Origin: Metopolophium dirhodum | Taxonomy: Eukaryota > Arthropoda > Insecta > Hemiptera > Aphididae | Assembly (NCBI RefSeq): GCF_019925205.1 | Contig: NC_083564.1 | Location: 15,968,134-16,032,133, forward strand | Length of the DNA: 64,000 nt | Reading direction: 5' to 3' | Shown here: positions 6,226-18,710 of the stretch, one piece after another | How the letters are laid out: each line of letters starts with the position of its first letter | How positions within the stretch are numbered: the first letter of the stretch is position 1 | Translations under genes and position numbers: made by a program | The notes under the pieces: generated by a model | Database searches by the model: none | What the model saw: the letters and a program-made list of their open reading frames with translations, nothing else | What the model was told of the DNA's origin: nothing

Positions 6226-8619
6226 GGCGAATAAGCTACGAATATTATTTTAATTCTGAATGAAATGTTAACACAGAAAATACTATACTGCTATATAGTA
6301 TTATACTTTATTATGCACATCTAGTGGCGTACTTTCAATTTTTTAAAGGATGGGGGATGGATGAAATTATATTGATAAGTTTATCGGAGTGCTTCACGCC
6401 TTTACCAAACGCAATACGTTCTATCGTTGACCATAAGTAGTTACAACTTATACAAAACAATTAAACAAATAGACATACTCGTATTAAATATTTAATATAA
6501 CCAAATTATAAACTAAAATAATAATATTTAGTTAATGCCCGGTATGCGGCTACAAAAATAGACCACTAACACACATAGGCCATAGGCCTCAACATAAATA
6601 CAATAAATTTACTAATAATTATACACAACTTAATATCTAAACATTTTCCGGTCAATCGTGATAATAGGAGATGAGCGCCATTTCTTTTTCTAATGCGTAA
6701 TAATATTATATTAACTTCAAGTAAATATATTTGTTGCCGCCGCAACATAACAACAATATTATTTTTATATAGTCAATTATCACTGGTCATTGAGGACAGC
6801 TGGTCTCACACACACATACCACCTTATTTGTATTGTTTTATATTCGTATTGAATGTGTTTTGTGAGTTATATAATATGTAGATTAAACGTTATCGCACGC
6901 CGCCGCGCCGTCTATGCAAATATTATTTAGCACGGCCGCCGTGAATCTGTCCGTTTGTGTACGTCTTACCGAGAACACCGATGTGTGTCAACTATTTTTT
7001 ATTATATACGTATTAATTTTATTATTTTTTTTTCTTTATTATTGTGAGCCATAAGGGCAATACTCATTATTATTTTTTATTGTATGTGCGTTAATCGTCG
7101 AGTATATGTCACCGTATCGGCACAACCATACCTTTATTATTGTGAGCCATTAGGGCAATCATTACACTATTATTTTACTATCATTTACGTGTATTGTACT
7201 CCTACTATAGCACAGGACCAGCTAGCTAGTCTGCGCTCCACAAACTGTGAGTTTTATCATTATATTTATTATTATTTATTTATTATACACATTTAATTGT
7301 TGGGCCAAAAGGGCTATAGATATTTTTTATTATTATTAATTTGTTGGCCAGAAGGGCCGCATATTATTTTATACGAGCTTCAGCTCAAATAGCTGCGTCA
7401 ATATATTATTATTATTTCGGTTGGCCATAAGGGCTGGTCATTTATTATTATTATTATATAATTTTTATACATTTGTGTTACGGTGAGTTTTAATATATAA
7501 TTTGTACTGCTATTATTTCAATTTGCGTATTATACAGCAACTTAATTACCAGAAACCGTGTTACCATTTTATTATTATTTGTTTTATTGTACACACACCC
7601 ACAAACATACACATATTAATACACAAATACACATAATACACAACAAGCACTACATAGCCGACAGTATTTGCTAGGCAATCCCGACCACTACTGTTCGAAC
7701 TATTACAACACTACACACCAGCTAGTCCTCCATTCTATATTTTTTAGACCTAGGTGTTAGTGGCGTAAAAAAGGGAGTTTGGTGTCCGGACTCGTATATT
7801 ATTATTATATACTCCGGCCCGTACAATATTATTACGAAAACACGGAACATTGTATAGGCAATATAGCTACATTACTTCCGTGTCGTTATAATTTCAAATA
7901 TCTATAATAGTTTTAACAATGTAATTTTATTTTTTAAGAACAAATTATCAAATTATTTACTTTAAATCAATGCTTTTTGTAATATATCTGTATTGTCTGT
8001 ATTATTTAAATTGTAATTTTAAATTTTAGAAAAATTCTATAACAATCTGTTTTCAGGATAAAATACATTTTAACATGGAGTGTTTAAAAGCGGAATTGCT
8101 TGAAAGCAAAAATTTTTAAACCTCAGTACAAATAACTTAAATAAAAAATTATAAATATAGAAGAATTTCCCATTTTGTAAAATTCTATTAATGCAGGTTG
8201 ACCATTATCCATGTTAGTTCTGCAATAAGCTTGAATATGAAGATTAAAAAAATGCTGAGAAGCAGTATCGGCGAATCGGCCGAGGTGAATCTGCGTTTTA
8301 CAAACTCATTACCTGTTACGTATTAAATAATGTTTATATATATATGATGGGGTATTGTCTTACCAAACGCCACGTGTGTGCGTCGCACTACATGCAGTTT
8401 ACTTATGCTGTTTCTAAAATAAACACGTTATACTCATTTATGTCTATAAACTGCAATTATACTGCTTAACGTTTAATCATAGCATTCATATCAATGCAAC
8501 GACTCAACATTACCTATAACTTATAAGTGATATGAATATTGAGAGAGACCTAGACAATTCAATTAGTTCGAAAGCGATACTGAATACATTCGCTACCATG
8601 GATAGAAAATAATGTTTAT
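6226..8619. other. gene-free AT-rich stretch
   Basis: No supportable gene. It contains a short GC-richer patch at 6895-6955, the motif cluster described separately at 7040-7436, CA-rich simple sequence near 7590-7650, and AT-rich DNA to the end of the LINE remnant. The segment may include a degraded LTR-type leader, but no matching second LTR was found. Confidence 0.5.
7040..7436 (+). repeat. five dispersed copies of a GGCCATAAGGGC-like motif
   Basis: GAGCCATAAGGGCAAT (7047), GAGCCATTAGGGCAAT (7146), GGGCCAAAAGGGC (7302), GGCCAGAAGGGCC (7345) and GGCCATAAGGGC (7424) occur in about 400 bp, each embedded in TTATTATT-rich DNA. The first two share a longer block (TTTATTATTGTGAGCCAT). They look like diverged tandem monomers. 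Function unknown; a leader or LTR interior of a retroelement is one possibility. Confidence 0.6.
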
Positions 8620-8885
8620 ATTTATTTATATATTTATATTTATTATAATCAACGCCAGACGGCTTTTACAAAATAACAGACAGGAAGTACATAGATAACA
8701 GTATAAAAACATATACAATATATATAAGATTCATAACTTATACTAACTTAATAATAGAGAGAAGAAAAAGAATTAGTAAGTAATTAAAACAAAAAAAACA
8801 ATGTGGTGTAAGTTAAGTAAAAAAAAAATGTGAGCCTTCGTACTACATATGGCTTAATAGTCTATATGATTATTTGCATTATGCA

Positions 8886-9481
8886 TCATTCTTGTAAGTG
8901 GGGAAAGCTAAGTTCTCCAAGTAGTCTTGGGGCATCAACTTGTCCTTCTATCAGACGCTGAATAAAAGTGATATCAAAATTATCACGTCTTACAGAAAGG
9001 GGAACTAGTCTCAGAGCTTGACTTAATGGCCCATAATCATGTGGTGGATGAGGAATGTTGATGCAATAACCGGCGAAACGCATAAAACTGTTTTGTACAC
9101 GATCAATCCGACAAATGTCAACTGTGGTATATGGTGACCAAACAATAGACCCATATTCAATGACCGACCGGACTAAAGCATTATAGAATTAGAGATGTCA
9201 TCCGAAAGCCAAGTCTCCGTGAGAATATAAGCATCATAAGATAATAAAATAAAATTAGTTCGGAGATTAAACAATTTACTACGAAGGCCACGTACATTTT
9301 GGTAGTATATTTTAAAACAATGATCAATATTAGGCATAACATTAAAATTATTAAACTTAGGGTAGGGTATAGAAGAAAAGTTAGTTTTAATATTATTAAA
9401 TTTAGATAAAAATGAGTTAAAGGTAGAATGAGAAAAACGGCAAATGGTACAAAAAATATTATTTTTACAATAAACATGCAT
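8886..9481 (-). pseudogene. fused endonuclease start and RT C-terminus
   Basis: 9481-9181 encodes the start of an apurinic-type endonuclease (IYYQNVRGLRSKL and ILTETWLSDD). At 9180 the reading changes frame and jumps directly to ALVRSVIEYGSIVWSPY, then FDITFIQRLIEGQVDAPRLL, the usual last about 100 residues of CR1/Jockey RT proteins. The intervening several hundred residues are gone. A few bases at the junction (TGCTTTAG) could be shared by both ends, suggesting microhomology-mediated deletion or template switching. Confidence 0.7.
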
Positions 9482-9501
9482 ACCAGAGTTGAAATCAGGA
9501 A

Positions 9502-10295
9502 CTAATGCAAATGCTGAGTGGAACTCGGTTGATGGTTGCTTCCTCTTCTGGGGTTCACGTTTTTTGGACCGGCTTTAATCACTGAAGGTACACCATTGAC
9601 ATATGAAATAGTAAAATCTGAAGAGCCACTTTCGATTTTACGTTGCAGATCGGAATGAGCTTTACGCAAAAGTTCCCGTTCAAGCGTGGTTTTGTCCCGA
9701 ACAATGCGAAAACCAGGTTCTGGTAATAATCCATTCTGCGTTTGTGAATCAAAATTTAAAATAAGTTGAGAAGCATCGGCCTGGGATTGGCAAATTACCT
9801 TCAAAGGTCTCGGTTTCTTCGCATTACTATTGCCTAGGCGTATTAGCTTAAGATTGGTGGGTATAGGTATAGTTATTTGTTTAAGAAGATTGCTAAGTGT
9901 ACGTAGATCATCATTAACTCTTAAAGCAGCGGTGTTGGCAGCGGACTCAGGCACTCCATATGCAATTGCATTAAATTCAATTTTGCTTCGTTCAGTAGAT
10001 TCACGAAAAATCACTGAAGACGAATCGATAGAGGGGACCGGACGTGATTCCAAAACATCAATTCTTGAACGGAGCACACCAATTTCAGCCCGGAAGAAGC
10101 ATTTTCAGTAACCAGATCTGCTACTTGGGAAGTGAGTGTCGAAATGCTACTTTTAAGTTCACTAAACTGCGACGATTGCGAAGTAGAGAGCGATTCGATT
10201 GCCTTCAAAATGTCAGAGATAGAAGGAGGTTTCTGAGCCTGTGCACGAGTATTTGAAGCCACGGAAGAGGGTGTTGAAGGCATAATTTGATGCAA
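9502..10295 (-). pseudogene. LINE ORF1, one frameshift
   Basis: Two overlapping frames (10295-10011 and 10077-9502) join by a single-base shift near 10100. The N-terminal part has heptad-like Leu/Ile spacing (ILKAIESLSTSQ and following), i.e. a coiled coil. The second part contains FNAIAYGVPES and KLIRLGNSNAKKPRPLKV, the two signature strands of the RRM-like domain in L1/CR1/Jockey ORF1 proteins, then RDKTTLERELLRKAHSDL typical of the C-terminal segment. The family protein binds element RNA. No zinc knuckles are visible. About 260 residues in all. Confidence 0.65.
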
Positions 10296-10700
10296 GAGTA
10301 TAGAAAAAAGAAATATATAAAAATACTTAAAAATAACTCCTTAAGACAAGAGCATGCAACATAAAGTACAGTAATGTAGTACAGCATGCAAGCTAAGTCG
10401 GAGTTGAAACACAGGTGGATAATGAAAAAGCCCAGCGTTAAAGTCACCGAAAAAAAGCTGACTGGTTTGTTGATAAGGTGGTAATTGACAAGTTTGGGGT
10501 TCCAAGTGATAAGAACGTACCTGATGTACACAAGCTGGCAGATGCAGTTTCTTTTGCACTATACTTCTTCTAGTTAATCTGTCGAGATGAAGCTTGAAAA
10601 CATGTGTAGGCGGAAAAGGCACAAAGACAAAACGAATAAAAGCGACCGCAAAGAAAAAGAGGTACTTACAAATGAAAAAAAAAAAAAAACCGGTAAGAGC

Positions 10701-11283
10701 GAAGTGTTATTACTGTTATCACTATGTATATGTGATAACTAAATTATCACTAGAATATTATATTATAATACAATAATTAAAAATAAAATATGTTTACATT
10801 TTTTTCTTATATCAGATTGTTAATATCAGAATATAATAATTAATAATATAGGTATAAACTAAATATTGGCAATGTGTAATGTTGATGTTATTTTAGCGAT
10901 TCATCACTGCGTAGAGCCCCTGCAATGATTTGAAAAATTATACCTATAATTGCATCACTGTCACTATATTGATCTATTTGACGCACAACACTCTTTATTT
11001 CAGAAAACCCTAATTTATTTTTAAGTTTTTATTGTTTAGAAAGACAACATACATGTTTAATTTAATATTCCAAAGATCTTTATATTCTTTACCTCATAAT
11101 TTAAACTTTTTTGTTCTTTTACAATTCGGTAATTGATTTAAATTAATGTAGTTACAACATTCTATCAGAAATACAAGTTTTAAAAATAGGGTTTTTTAAA
11201 TATTTAAAAAATATTGTATAACCTTGGATTTTTTCGAACCAACATTTTTTACTTAAGTATACAACAAAACAGGAAATTAAATT
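10701..11283. other. gene-free AT-rich stretch
   Basis: Nothing recognisable beyond homopolymer runs between the LINE remnant and the GC-rich gag fragment. Confidence 0.5.
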
Positions 11284-11545
11284 TTTCACGGTCACGGTCG
11301 ACCTTCGACGTCGGGTCGTCCTTCCCTGGGATGGCGTTGCGGAGGGCCTCCAGCACCTCCTGGCCTGTGGCCGCAGCGTCGATGTCCAGGACTTCCACCT
11401 CCACCTGTATACCGAGCTGGTGGACCTTGCCGATGGCTTGACCGAGCCTATCCGACATGGCCGACACTAGGTTCCTAGCCGCGGTGGTGGAGCTCGCCCC
11501 CTTTGGAAGCTCCAAAAGTAAGCTGCCGTCTCGCGTCTGCCTCAT
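11284..11545 (-). pseudogene. R1-clade gag central-domain fragment
   Basis: A GC-rich island in AT-rich DNA. The minus strand from the ATG at 11545 reads MRQTRDGSLLLELPKG, then GIQVEVEVLDIDAAATGQEVLEAL, which is the conserved domain before the zinc knuckles in R1-clade ORF1 proteins. Reading ceases to look like gag at about 11283, where base composition falls abruptly. It may derive from the same family as the 4993-5415 fragment (same strand, same composition, non-overlapping part), but the two cannot be linked from this window. Confidence 0.6.
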
Positions 11546-12017
11546 CGTGATAAATTTTCATTTTTAGGAACTGAAAGGAAACTGAAACCTAAATTTTTTT
11601 TTTATAAAAACCAAAACCGTAAAAATCATCAAGTTTCCATGCCCTAAGTATATAGGTAGGTACAATTATTATAATGAAATAAGTTAACTTATAATAAATA
11701 ATAATAATTTTGTTGTTTTTATTTAACTGTATGTATTGTTACTTTTAATATAGTAATATTTATTATATTATTTAAATGCATATAATATTATCTACAAATT
11801 ATAAGTTATAAATGACAAGGGCCCTCAGATTCTAGTTTTTTCATATTTGTCTAGAAAGGCGAGAACAATGTGAGTGATGAATAATTGTATTTATTAATTT
11901 GAATTTATACAAAATATATTTCATAACACTTCTCACTAGCTAGTAACTAAGGCTTTATTTTAATTTTAATTTAAATTAGGTATCGATAATATTTGTTTTT
12001 CTGATTTAAATGTGAGG
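11546..12017. other. gene-free AT-rich stretch
   Basis: AT-rich, no supportable feature. Confidence 0.5.
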
Positions 12018-12593
12018 TATTTTGTTACTTTACCGGACACCCTTTTTTTTGCAATTTTTTTTTCAGACATATGTAGTTAACTATACTGAGAACGATAGTG
12101 AAGTCAGAATTTGGCAGTTGGACTTAGTTTCGAAGTTATGGCTTAATGAAGTTTGCTATTTTACGATATTATTTTTTACGTTCATCCGTCTGCCCCATCC
12201 AGTAAGAGGTCCGCAGGACCTCGAGTTTGGTGACCGGAGCCGATAGGCGTAGAGAGCTTCTAGAGCGTTGAGCATATGCGTAAAAACTCACAATTGGAAA
12301 CTGCCTTAGCATATAACTTCAAAACAAAGTCTGGCTATATAACTTTGATTGCACCGTCATTTTTAACTCGTTGAAGTACATAGGTTTCAAAAAAAAAATC
12401 AATATTCGAAATAGGTGCAGTAAACTAGTGACGCGCGAATGTGCAAAAATCGTAAAATAGCGAACTTCATTAAAACATAACTTCGAAACTAAGGCCGACC
12501 GCCAAATTCTGACTTCCCCAACGTTTTCAGTATAATTAACTACATAAGTCTAAAAAAAAAAAAAAACAGGTGTCCGGTAATGTGACAAAGTTC
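12018..12593. mobile_element. foldback element with about 155-bp inverted arms
   Basis: Left arm about 12018-12172 and right arm about 12448-12593 are inverted copies: each contains ACCGGACACC, a T/A run, TATGTAGTTAA, GAAGTCAGAATTTGGC, TTAGTTTCGAAGTTATG and TGCTATTTTACGA or a close variant. A 275-bp unique centre lies between. No ORF. Probably a MITE-like non-autonomous transposon; the target duplication is unclear. A related single arm is at about 26880-26990. Confidence 0.8.
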
Positions 12594-15500
12594 CGGTACA
12601 TTGAAAATTGAACTTTGTATATTTGTGCATATTTTGACGTTATTGCTTATTTGAGAATATTAGAAAAATAAGAAAATATTTTATCAGTTTTAGATGTTAT
12701 AAAGTCAGTTTGGACAAATAGGAACACATTTTGAAAAAATGTATATGTAAAATTGTTGCTCACTGGTTCCGACGCATAATAATAATAATAATAATAATAA
12801 AAACCAGACAAGTGTGAGTCGGACTTGCACACGAAGCGTTCCGTTCCATTATCTATAATAAATACAAATTAACTAAGCTTCATGTAGTCAAATAACAGGC
12901 TAAATAAAATAATTTAGAATTTAATACTAATATAAAACAATATTTAAGCAATACAGATCTGTGTTATGATCTTAAAATAAATAGGATTATTGAAAATAAT
13001 ATGTCATTAAAATACCAGGCCGAGAGCTGATGGACGCAAACGCGGTGGGTATATTATAATAATAATGTTTTTATAACATTAAATACCGATTTTATTATGA
13101 ATCGACCTGAATTTGCTGACTTGTTTATATGTGTGTTATAAGATAACATATTTTCCATAGTTTTAATAAAATATTATTAAAGTAAATAAAAATATATTGA
13201 TATAGGTATCCAATGTAAAATTGATGGCATACATTCTACAATAGTAGTTAGACTTTGCATTATTCTTATACATAGATATATCAAATAAAATATAACTTGA
13301 GTATTTATCATTTTACCGTAGTATAATACCGCGACTCGCGAGTCACGACACATGGATTGGGAAACGCTGGTTTATACTATATTATGTAAAATACAACAAT
13401 AATTTGGTAATATCGTCATTTTGAAACAAAGACAGAAAAAAAAAACGTGAGTGTGTGAGCCCACCATTACAATCTGGGGAAGTAAAACATCTTTCATAAG
13501 CATTGGGGGCCGTGATATTATAAGTAAATTAGGGTCAGAGTGAGAAATGCCACAACCGTGCTTGACTTGCAAAATAAATAAATAAACAAACGTGTCGTTT
13601 CATTTTTCGTTACAAATTTTTTTCCACCCACGCCTCAAGAAAGAAGTTTTACTTATAAACGATTTTATTCACAATTCATGAATCACAATAAACAGTAATA
13701 GTCAAATATCTAGACAACTGTAATTTATTGTACTCGTTAATTAAAATCGTAGTACAAACAATATAAAATATGTTGTTAAATATATAATTATTTTTAGAAT
13801 TCTATCTAGAATCGTGCTATTCTTATAATTTATAATAGGTACGTTTATTTATTACAAATAATTTGCCAGTGCTCTTTGAATATAAAGTAAGTACCTAGGT
13901 ACCTATTTGATATTTGAGTAATAGTATAATACCGCGAGTTGTAGACATAATAATAAAAGTAATAATAATGTTAAATAACATACAACATTTTTTAGAAATT
14001 TAAACAAAAAGAAAAATAATTTTAAATGAAACCGAGATTTTTATTGACAATATAGACATTAATAAGCGCCTTAGTTGCTTGTTTTTTTTATATATAATTT
14101 ATTTTAATTTTGGGAATGGAGAATATGAGAACTACATAGCTGTACGGATAGACTATTGTGGAAATTTAAAGTTTATAACGGATAAGAGGAGTTTTTATAG
14201 GATTAGATAACGGATCGCTAAGAAAAGTATTGCTTAACATCAGTCTACGGTCAGCTAATGAGTCTTGGTCAAAAATCTAAGGTATCCTTAATAATATTGT
14301 AATGCTAAATGTAAACACCTGAATCATAATAATATATTATAGCAAAAGGAAGTTTTTTTTTTAAATATTAAATATTTTAAAAATACAATGAAAGGTCATC
14401 AATATTTATGCAAAATTACTTCATAGCGTAGCTAGGTAGATCAGGTAACTTGGCGATGTAGATGAACATGACCAACGTTTACTTAAACATTTTTTGCAGC
14501 CATCTTCTCTTCTGCAGCCTTTGCTTCAGCCTTCTTTTTTTCGCACCATTTTTTTGTAGTGAAAAACATTTCAGCTAGGTATAAACATTAATCATATTGG
14601 TCAATTATCATTAATAAATTAAATAAAGCAAACTATGCAGTTTTAATGAACACGGGCTTTACCCTATATTCTATGAATTTTGTCGGTTCTTTTCTAAAAT
14701 ATAACTGGACGCTTAGTTCTGTGCATGTACTTTTAAATTATGTATATGTAAAGGAAATAGAGTAATAAACTAAAACCAGTCAGAGATACTTTTATGTACG
14801 TCAATGTGTACGGTGGGATTTAAAAAAATTACATTTTGTCCCATGTTACACTACCCATACAGGTGTGGAGTATAAACCATTTATAAGGGGACCCTAAATG
14901 GCATAATTAACACACAATTTTCGGATATTATATAATTGTAGCACCTCCGAGCCAGACTATAATTAAACATTATCATTTCACTGAAGATGGGTAAAATTTA
15001 AATGTTCACGAACTATTTGAACTCAAACTTGAATCATATTTGAACTTTATTCGACCTTTTGAAATTGAATTGATAATAATTTATAAAATATAAAACTAGT
15101 AGATTAACCTAGGGAGCTGAAAACTTTTTAATAAAAATTCAAATTAATCTACTGCCATGCATAATAATTATTAACTAATGATTATCATTGAATTCGAACT
15201 TCGAAGTTTTTGAAGTGTTTAAAAAGTTGAGTCGAAGAATGGTGTGACGATTTTCTCCGACAATACTTTTTAGAGCAGGCATTTTTTGCTACAATGTTCA
15301 ATGTCGAAGGTCATTTCTGCTATCAAATTTGATCTATTTCATACATTGGGGTTCAAAAATGGGAAATCAATAATTTATTACCTAATAATTGGAATAACAT
15401 AAGACAACGCGACGGTTAGAACATTAGTGCAATACCAGTTTTATAAGTATTTTAGAATAACATAAATATAGTGTAACAAATTGTATAGTTATGTTATTAT

Positions 15501-16118
15501 TTAACTGAAAATTAATAAATATAATTTTTAATTATTTTGCAAAAAAATACGTACATTTCTTCTTTTTATTTAAAGTGGCCATTTGATTATTGTAGTATTT
15601 TCTTGCAATGTCTACAACAAAGAATTTTTAAATAAAAATAATTTCGTAGGTACTATGAGAAGATGGATAGTTATATAATAATAGTAATAATAATTATCCT
15701 TCTACAACTTGATGGTTGACATTTTATTTTGCTATCTATCTACTTACCTACTATTTAATTACACCTATTTTATTTTATTTTATTTTTATAAGCTATGTAC
15801 GAATGTGTTGAACGGTAAACTGTGTCGTAAGGCAACTCACAAACTGAGCAGTCCACTGTATTTATATATATTAATTATATTAATAATGTTGTTAATATAA
15901 ACATATTGGGGAAATTGTTATTTATTGGTTTATATTTTGTTTTTAAAATAATACGCTTATTCATTAAGCGTAAAACACTCATTATCTCAAAAAGTATTAA
16001 TGTTTTTTAAAATATTTTTGAACATAGTTTCAAGTTGTTAAAAAAACAACGTTTTTATAAAAAATTATATTTTTAGATATCTTTTACCTCTATAATTTTT
16101 TAAGTTTTTTACTTTTTT
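12594..16118. other. gene-free AT-rich stretch with minor repeats
   Basis: Holds an (AAT)n microsatellite at 12777-12801 and a dispersed-repeat fragment at 13367-13660. At 14460-14570 on the minus strand there is a 20-codon Lys/Ala-rich reading (KKKAEAKAAEEKMAAKN) too short to name. The remainder shows no coding or RNA gene. Confidence 0.5.
13367..13660 (-). repeat. dispersed repeat (CACGTTTGTTTATTTATTTTGC family) and hAT-like end
   Basis: On the minus strand this reads CACGTTTGTTTATTTATTTTGC, then 'CTTATGAAAGATGTTTTACTT' (in parts) and GTGGGCTCACACACTC. Related blocks occur at 44195-44280, 50100-50360 and 57290-57515. At 13371 on the minus strand, CCAGCGTTTCCCAATCC resembles a hAT terminus, but no partner end was found. 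Confidence 0.6.
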
Positions 16119-16412
16119 GAATTACAGCATAGAGTTTTAATTTCCAAAGCAGAATATTTTTCTAAGTATTTTGATACATAAAAATCAAATTTAGGACAAG
16201 TGGTTTATGAGTTGTAAGTATTTAAAGTTTAGACAAGCGCAGTAGTGGATAAATATTTTGCGGGGTAACTCCATACCACTCAACTCCGCCCATCTAAACT
16301 TTAAATGCTTATAACTCATAAACTACTCGCCCTAAATTCGATTTTATAAATCAAAATACTTAGAAAAATATTATGCTTTGGAATATGAAATGAAAACTCT
16401 ATGCTGTCATTC
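16119..16412. mobile_element. foldback hairpin, about 116-bp arms
   Basis: Left arm 16119-16234 (GAATTACAGCATAGAGTTTT ... TTTAAAGTTTAGAC) is the inverse of right arm 16291-16412 (CATCTAAACTTTAAATGC ... AAAACTCTATGCTGTCATTC), with a 56-bp centre. MITE-like. No coding potential. Confidence 0.85.
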
Positions 16413-17360
16413 AAAAAATATAGATAAATCTCAAATAATTTTTATTAAAATAACTGTTTAGTCAATAATAAGCAAATATCACAATGGGTTATACATTTTT
16501 AACATAGTATTTTTGAAAACTAGAGACTTTTGTTTAAGGCCTTCACATTTGAATTACAATGTAATAAATAAACTTATTATTAGACAATGATTTTGGTTTA
16601 TATTATTTAAACCTTATCACCAATATATTTCTTAATGTTATAGAGAAGCACTACTATACAGATAGATCTTAATACATTTTTAAAAGCAAATTTATCAACT
16701 TTCACCGACCCACCCTTGTGTTACTACAGTACTACTACCTATTCCATTTATTATTTTTTTTTTTTCATTATTTGTTATCAATAATTTATCATTTTATTTT
16801 TCTGTTATTTTATAAAATCAATTTGATTGGTTCTTAGTTATTTTTTTATGATATTGTCACTCCCTTGGGTTCTGATTGATGCGTGCCGTTTCTATGGTTT
16901 GACAGGTTTGTTTTTGTATATTACGTAAATAAAAATGAGATCATAATTTTGTTCTAATAATATACAAATTAAATAATAGATATTTTATTTTATTGAAATT
17001 CTAACTGAAACTCAAGCGGAAACAATATTGAAAATAGCTACGATAGTTAGAGTCAAGGTACTAAGAATAATATGACTATGCCCTATAGCAATAGAAAAAA
17101 AAAATAGTATGAATATTTTAATCGTTTTAACAATTATTAATTGATGACTTTTTTCAAGAACATTTATTTTATGCATACGGGCATGAATCTTTCAATAGCC
17201 AAATAAACGATATGATAACTTTGCATGTAAATTCGTTCTCAATCGTATTCTTTTTTGGGTCAGCTGTAAGTTCTTTGTTATTTTTAAGTGTTCTCAATCG
17301 TTCGGCCCAAAAGGTATAACGTTCTCAATCGTTCGATAGCCTAATATAATATTTAAGATT
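16413..17360. other. gene-free AT-rich stretch
   Basis: No supportable feature. Contains three near-repeats of GTTCTCAATCGT at about 17230-17330. Confidence 0.5.
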
Positions 17361-17735
17361 CTGAGCGGAGGTTTTTTTGTGTCTGTTATCATCTTTTAGG
17401 ACAGTTAAAATTCTTTGATTTCTTAAACGTCATCATTTCTGATAGGAAAGTGAATCTAGAAGCTATTTAATTTAAAAATTCCTGTTTGGTCCCGGTACTT
17501 TATTTGTTAAAAAAAAGTTTTCTATTCCGGTTCCAGAACCAGTTTATTTAGGTTCAGTTCCAGTCACTGCTTTAATCACAATAATATCATAAAATATAAT
17601 TACCTAGTGATATACTAATATTATAAGCTGGCAGACCATTTTCGTGATATTATATCATTGAATTCATTTTTAACATATCCATTATAGTGACTCTATAGAC
17701 ACCTAATGTACAGCAGATCGTCACTTAATTACCAG
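17361..17735. repeat. deleted copy of the GATTCTGAGCG repeat family
   Basis: Begins GATTCTGAGCGGAGG and ends with AGACCATTTTCGTGATATTATATCATTGAATTC, TCCATTATAGTGACTC and TGTACAGCAGATCG, the two ends of the family seen in full at 21412-22826. The middle is mostly missing. Confidence 0.7.
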
Positions 17736-18344
17736 TTTTTTAAATTTAAACCTCAGGAGAAATATCAAAAAAAAAATTACCTGGCCAGGTTCTTTTGGCC
17801 GCTTTAACAAAAAAATACATATGTTAATTTTTAATGTAGGGCACTTGCACGAACTATACGTTTAGTAAGATTAGTTTTTATAATAATATAACTATAGGTA
17901 TTATAATTTATAACCTCATTCCACGAACTTACTTTGAATTGTTAAAGGTGTTTGCATACCTACAAAATAAGATAAGATACCTAGTGATAATTATAATTAT
18001 AATATATTTTAAATGTTGTCCTCTACAACATGTTAAAACTAATTTCTAGAACTGTTTACAAACTTATCATTATTTTATGGACATATAATGAAACATTTCA
18101 AAAACGGACTTCTATAAAATCATGATTATAGTAATGATGTTTATTAATTATTCAAAAAAAATAGAAATAGAAATATGGTTACTAAATAATAATTTAACAT
18201 TTTTTTTTTTTCTTAAATTGGTAGAATACATAACGAATTACATGATGTCATCGCCGTACAAATATAATAATTATTGTTTAAATTACGATTTGGTGATGAA
18301 TATATTGTTAGATTGATACAAAATATTGTTATTATAATATTATC

Positions 18345-18710
18345 ATGTATAACAGGGATGGGCAACTGATGGCCCGCGTACCATTTTTCACTGGCCCGTG
18401 CTACATTTGAATTTAGTTTATACAAATATAAAATGTTAAGATTTTTCTGTATTTTATTTTATTATATTTACAAAATTATTAAAATCGATATAATGTTAAC
18501 CGCAAAACGTAGGTATAAATTCTTATCTAGTATTGAACTATTAAATGTAAATAATATTTTATTAAAATTAAACCTAACCTATAGAGGTATAGTTAACATT
18601 TTTTTTTATGGTTTTTTTTTTTTGCTTCCTATGTTCTCTGACCCACTGGATTTTTGCACATTCAAAATTGGCCATCTAGTAGCATTGCGTTGCCCATCCC
18701 TGATGTATAA
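18345..18710. mobile_element. hAT MITE with perfect 8-bp target duplication
   Basis: A 350-bp element (18353-18702) with 14-bp perfect terminal inverted repeats CAGGGATGGGCAAC, flanked by the 8-bp direct repeat ATGTATAA at 18345-18352 and 18703-18710. Terminal CAGGG and 8-bp TSD are diagnostic of hAT. The interior is AT-rich with no transposase, so the element is non-autonomous. The perfect TSD indicates a fairly recent insertion. Confidence 0.92.

Larger units (their letters stand above)
8620..10700 (-). mobile_element. internally deleted non-LTR retrotransposon (CR1/Jockey-like)
   Basis: In minus-strand order: an AT-rich leader (about 10700-10300), an ORF1 with coiled coil and RRM-like domain (10295-9502), the first part of an endonuclease (9481-9181), an abrupt junction near 9180, the last about 97 residues of a reverse-transcriptase ORF (9180-8886), and a 3' region ending in T/A-rich repeats near 8620. 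Most of the endonuclease and the whole RT core are missing. Exact ends and target duplication were not found. Confidence 0.7.

Noticed and set aside
14460..14570. Possible processed-gene tail (KKKAEAKAAEEKMAAKN) on the minus strand
   Set aside because: Only about 20 codons of low-complexity sequence; no parent gene can be named.
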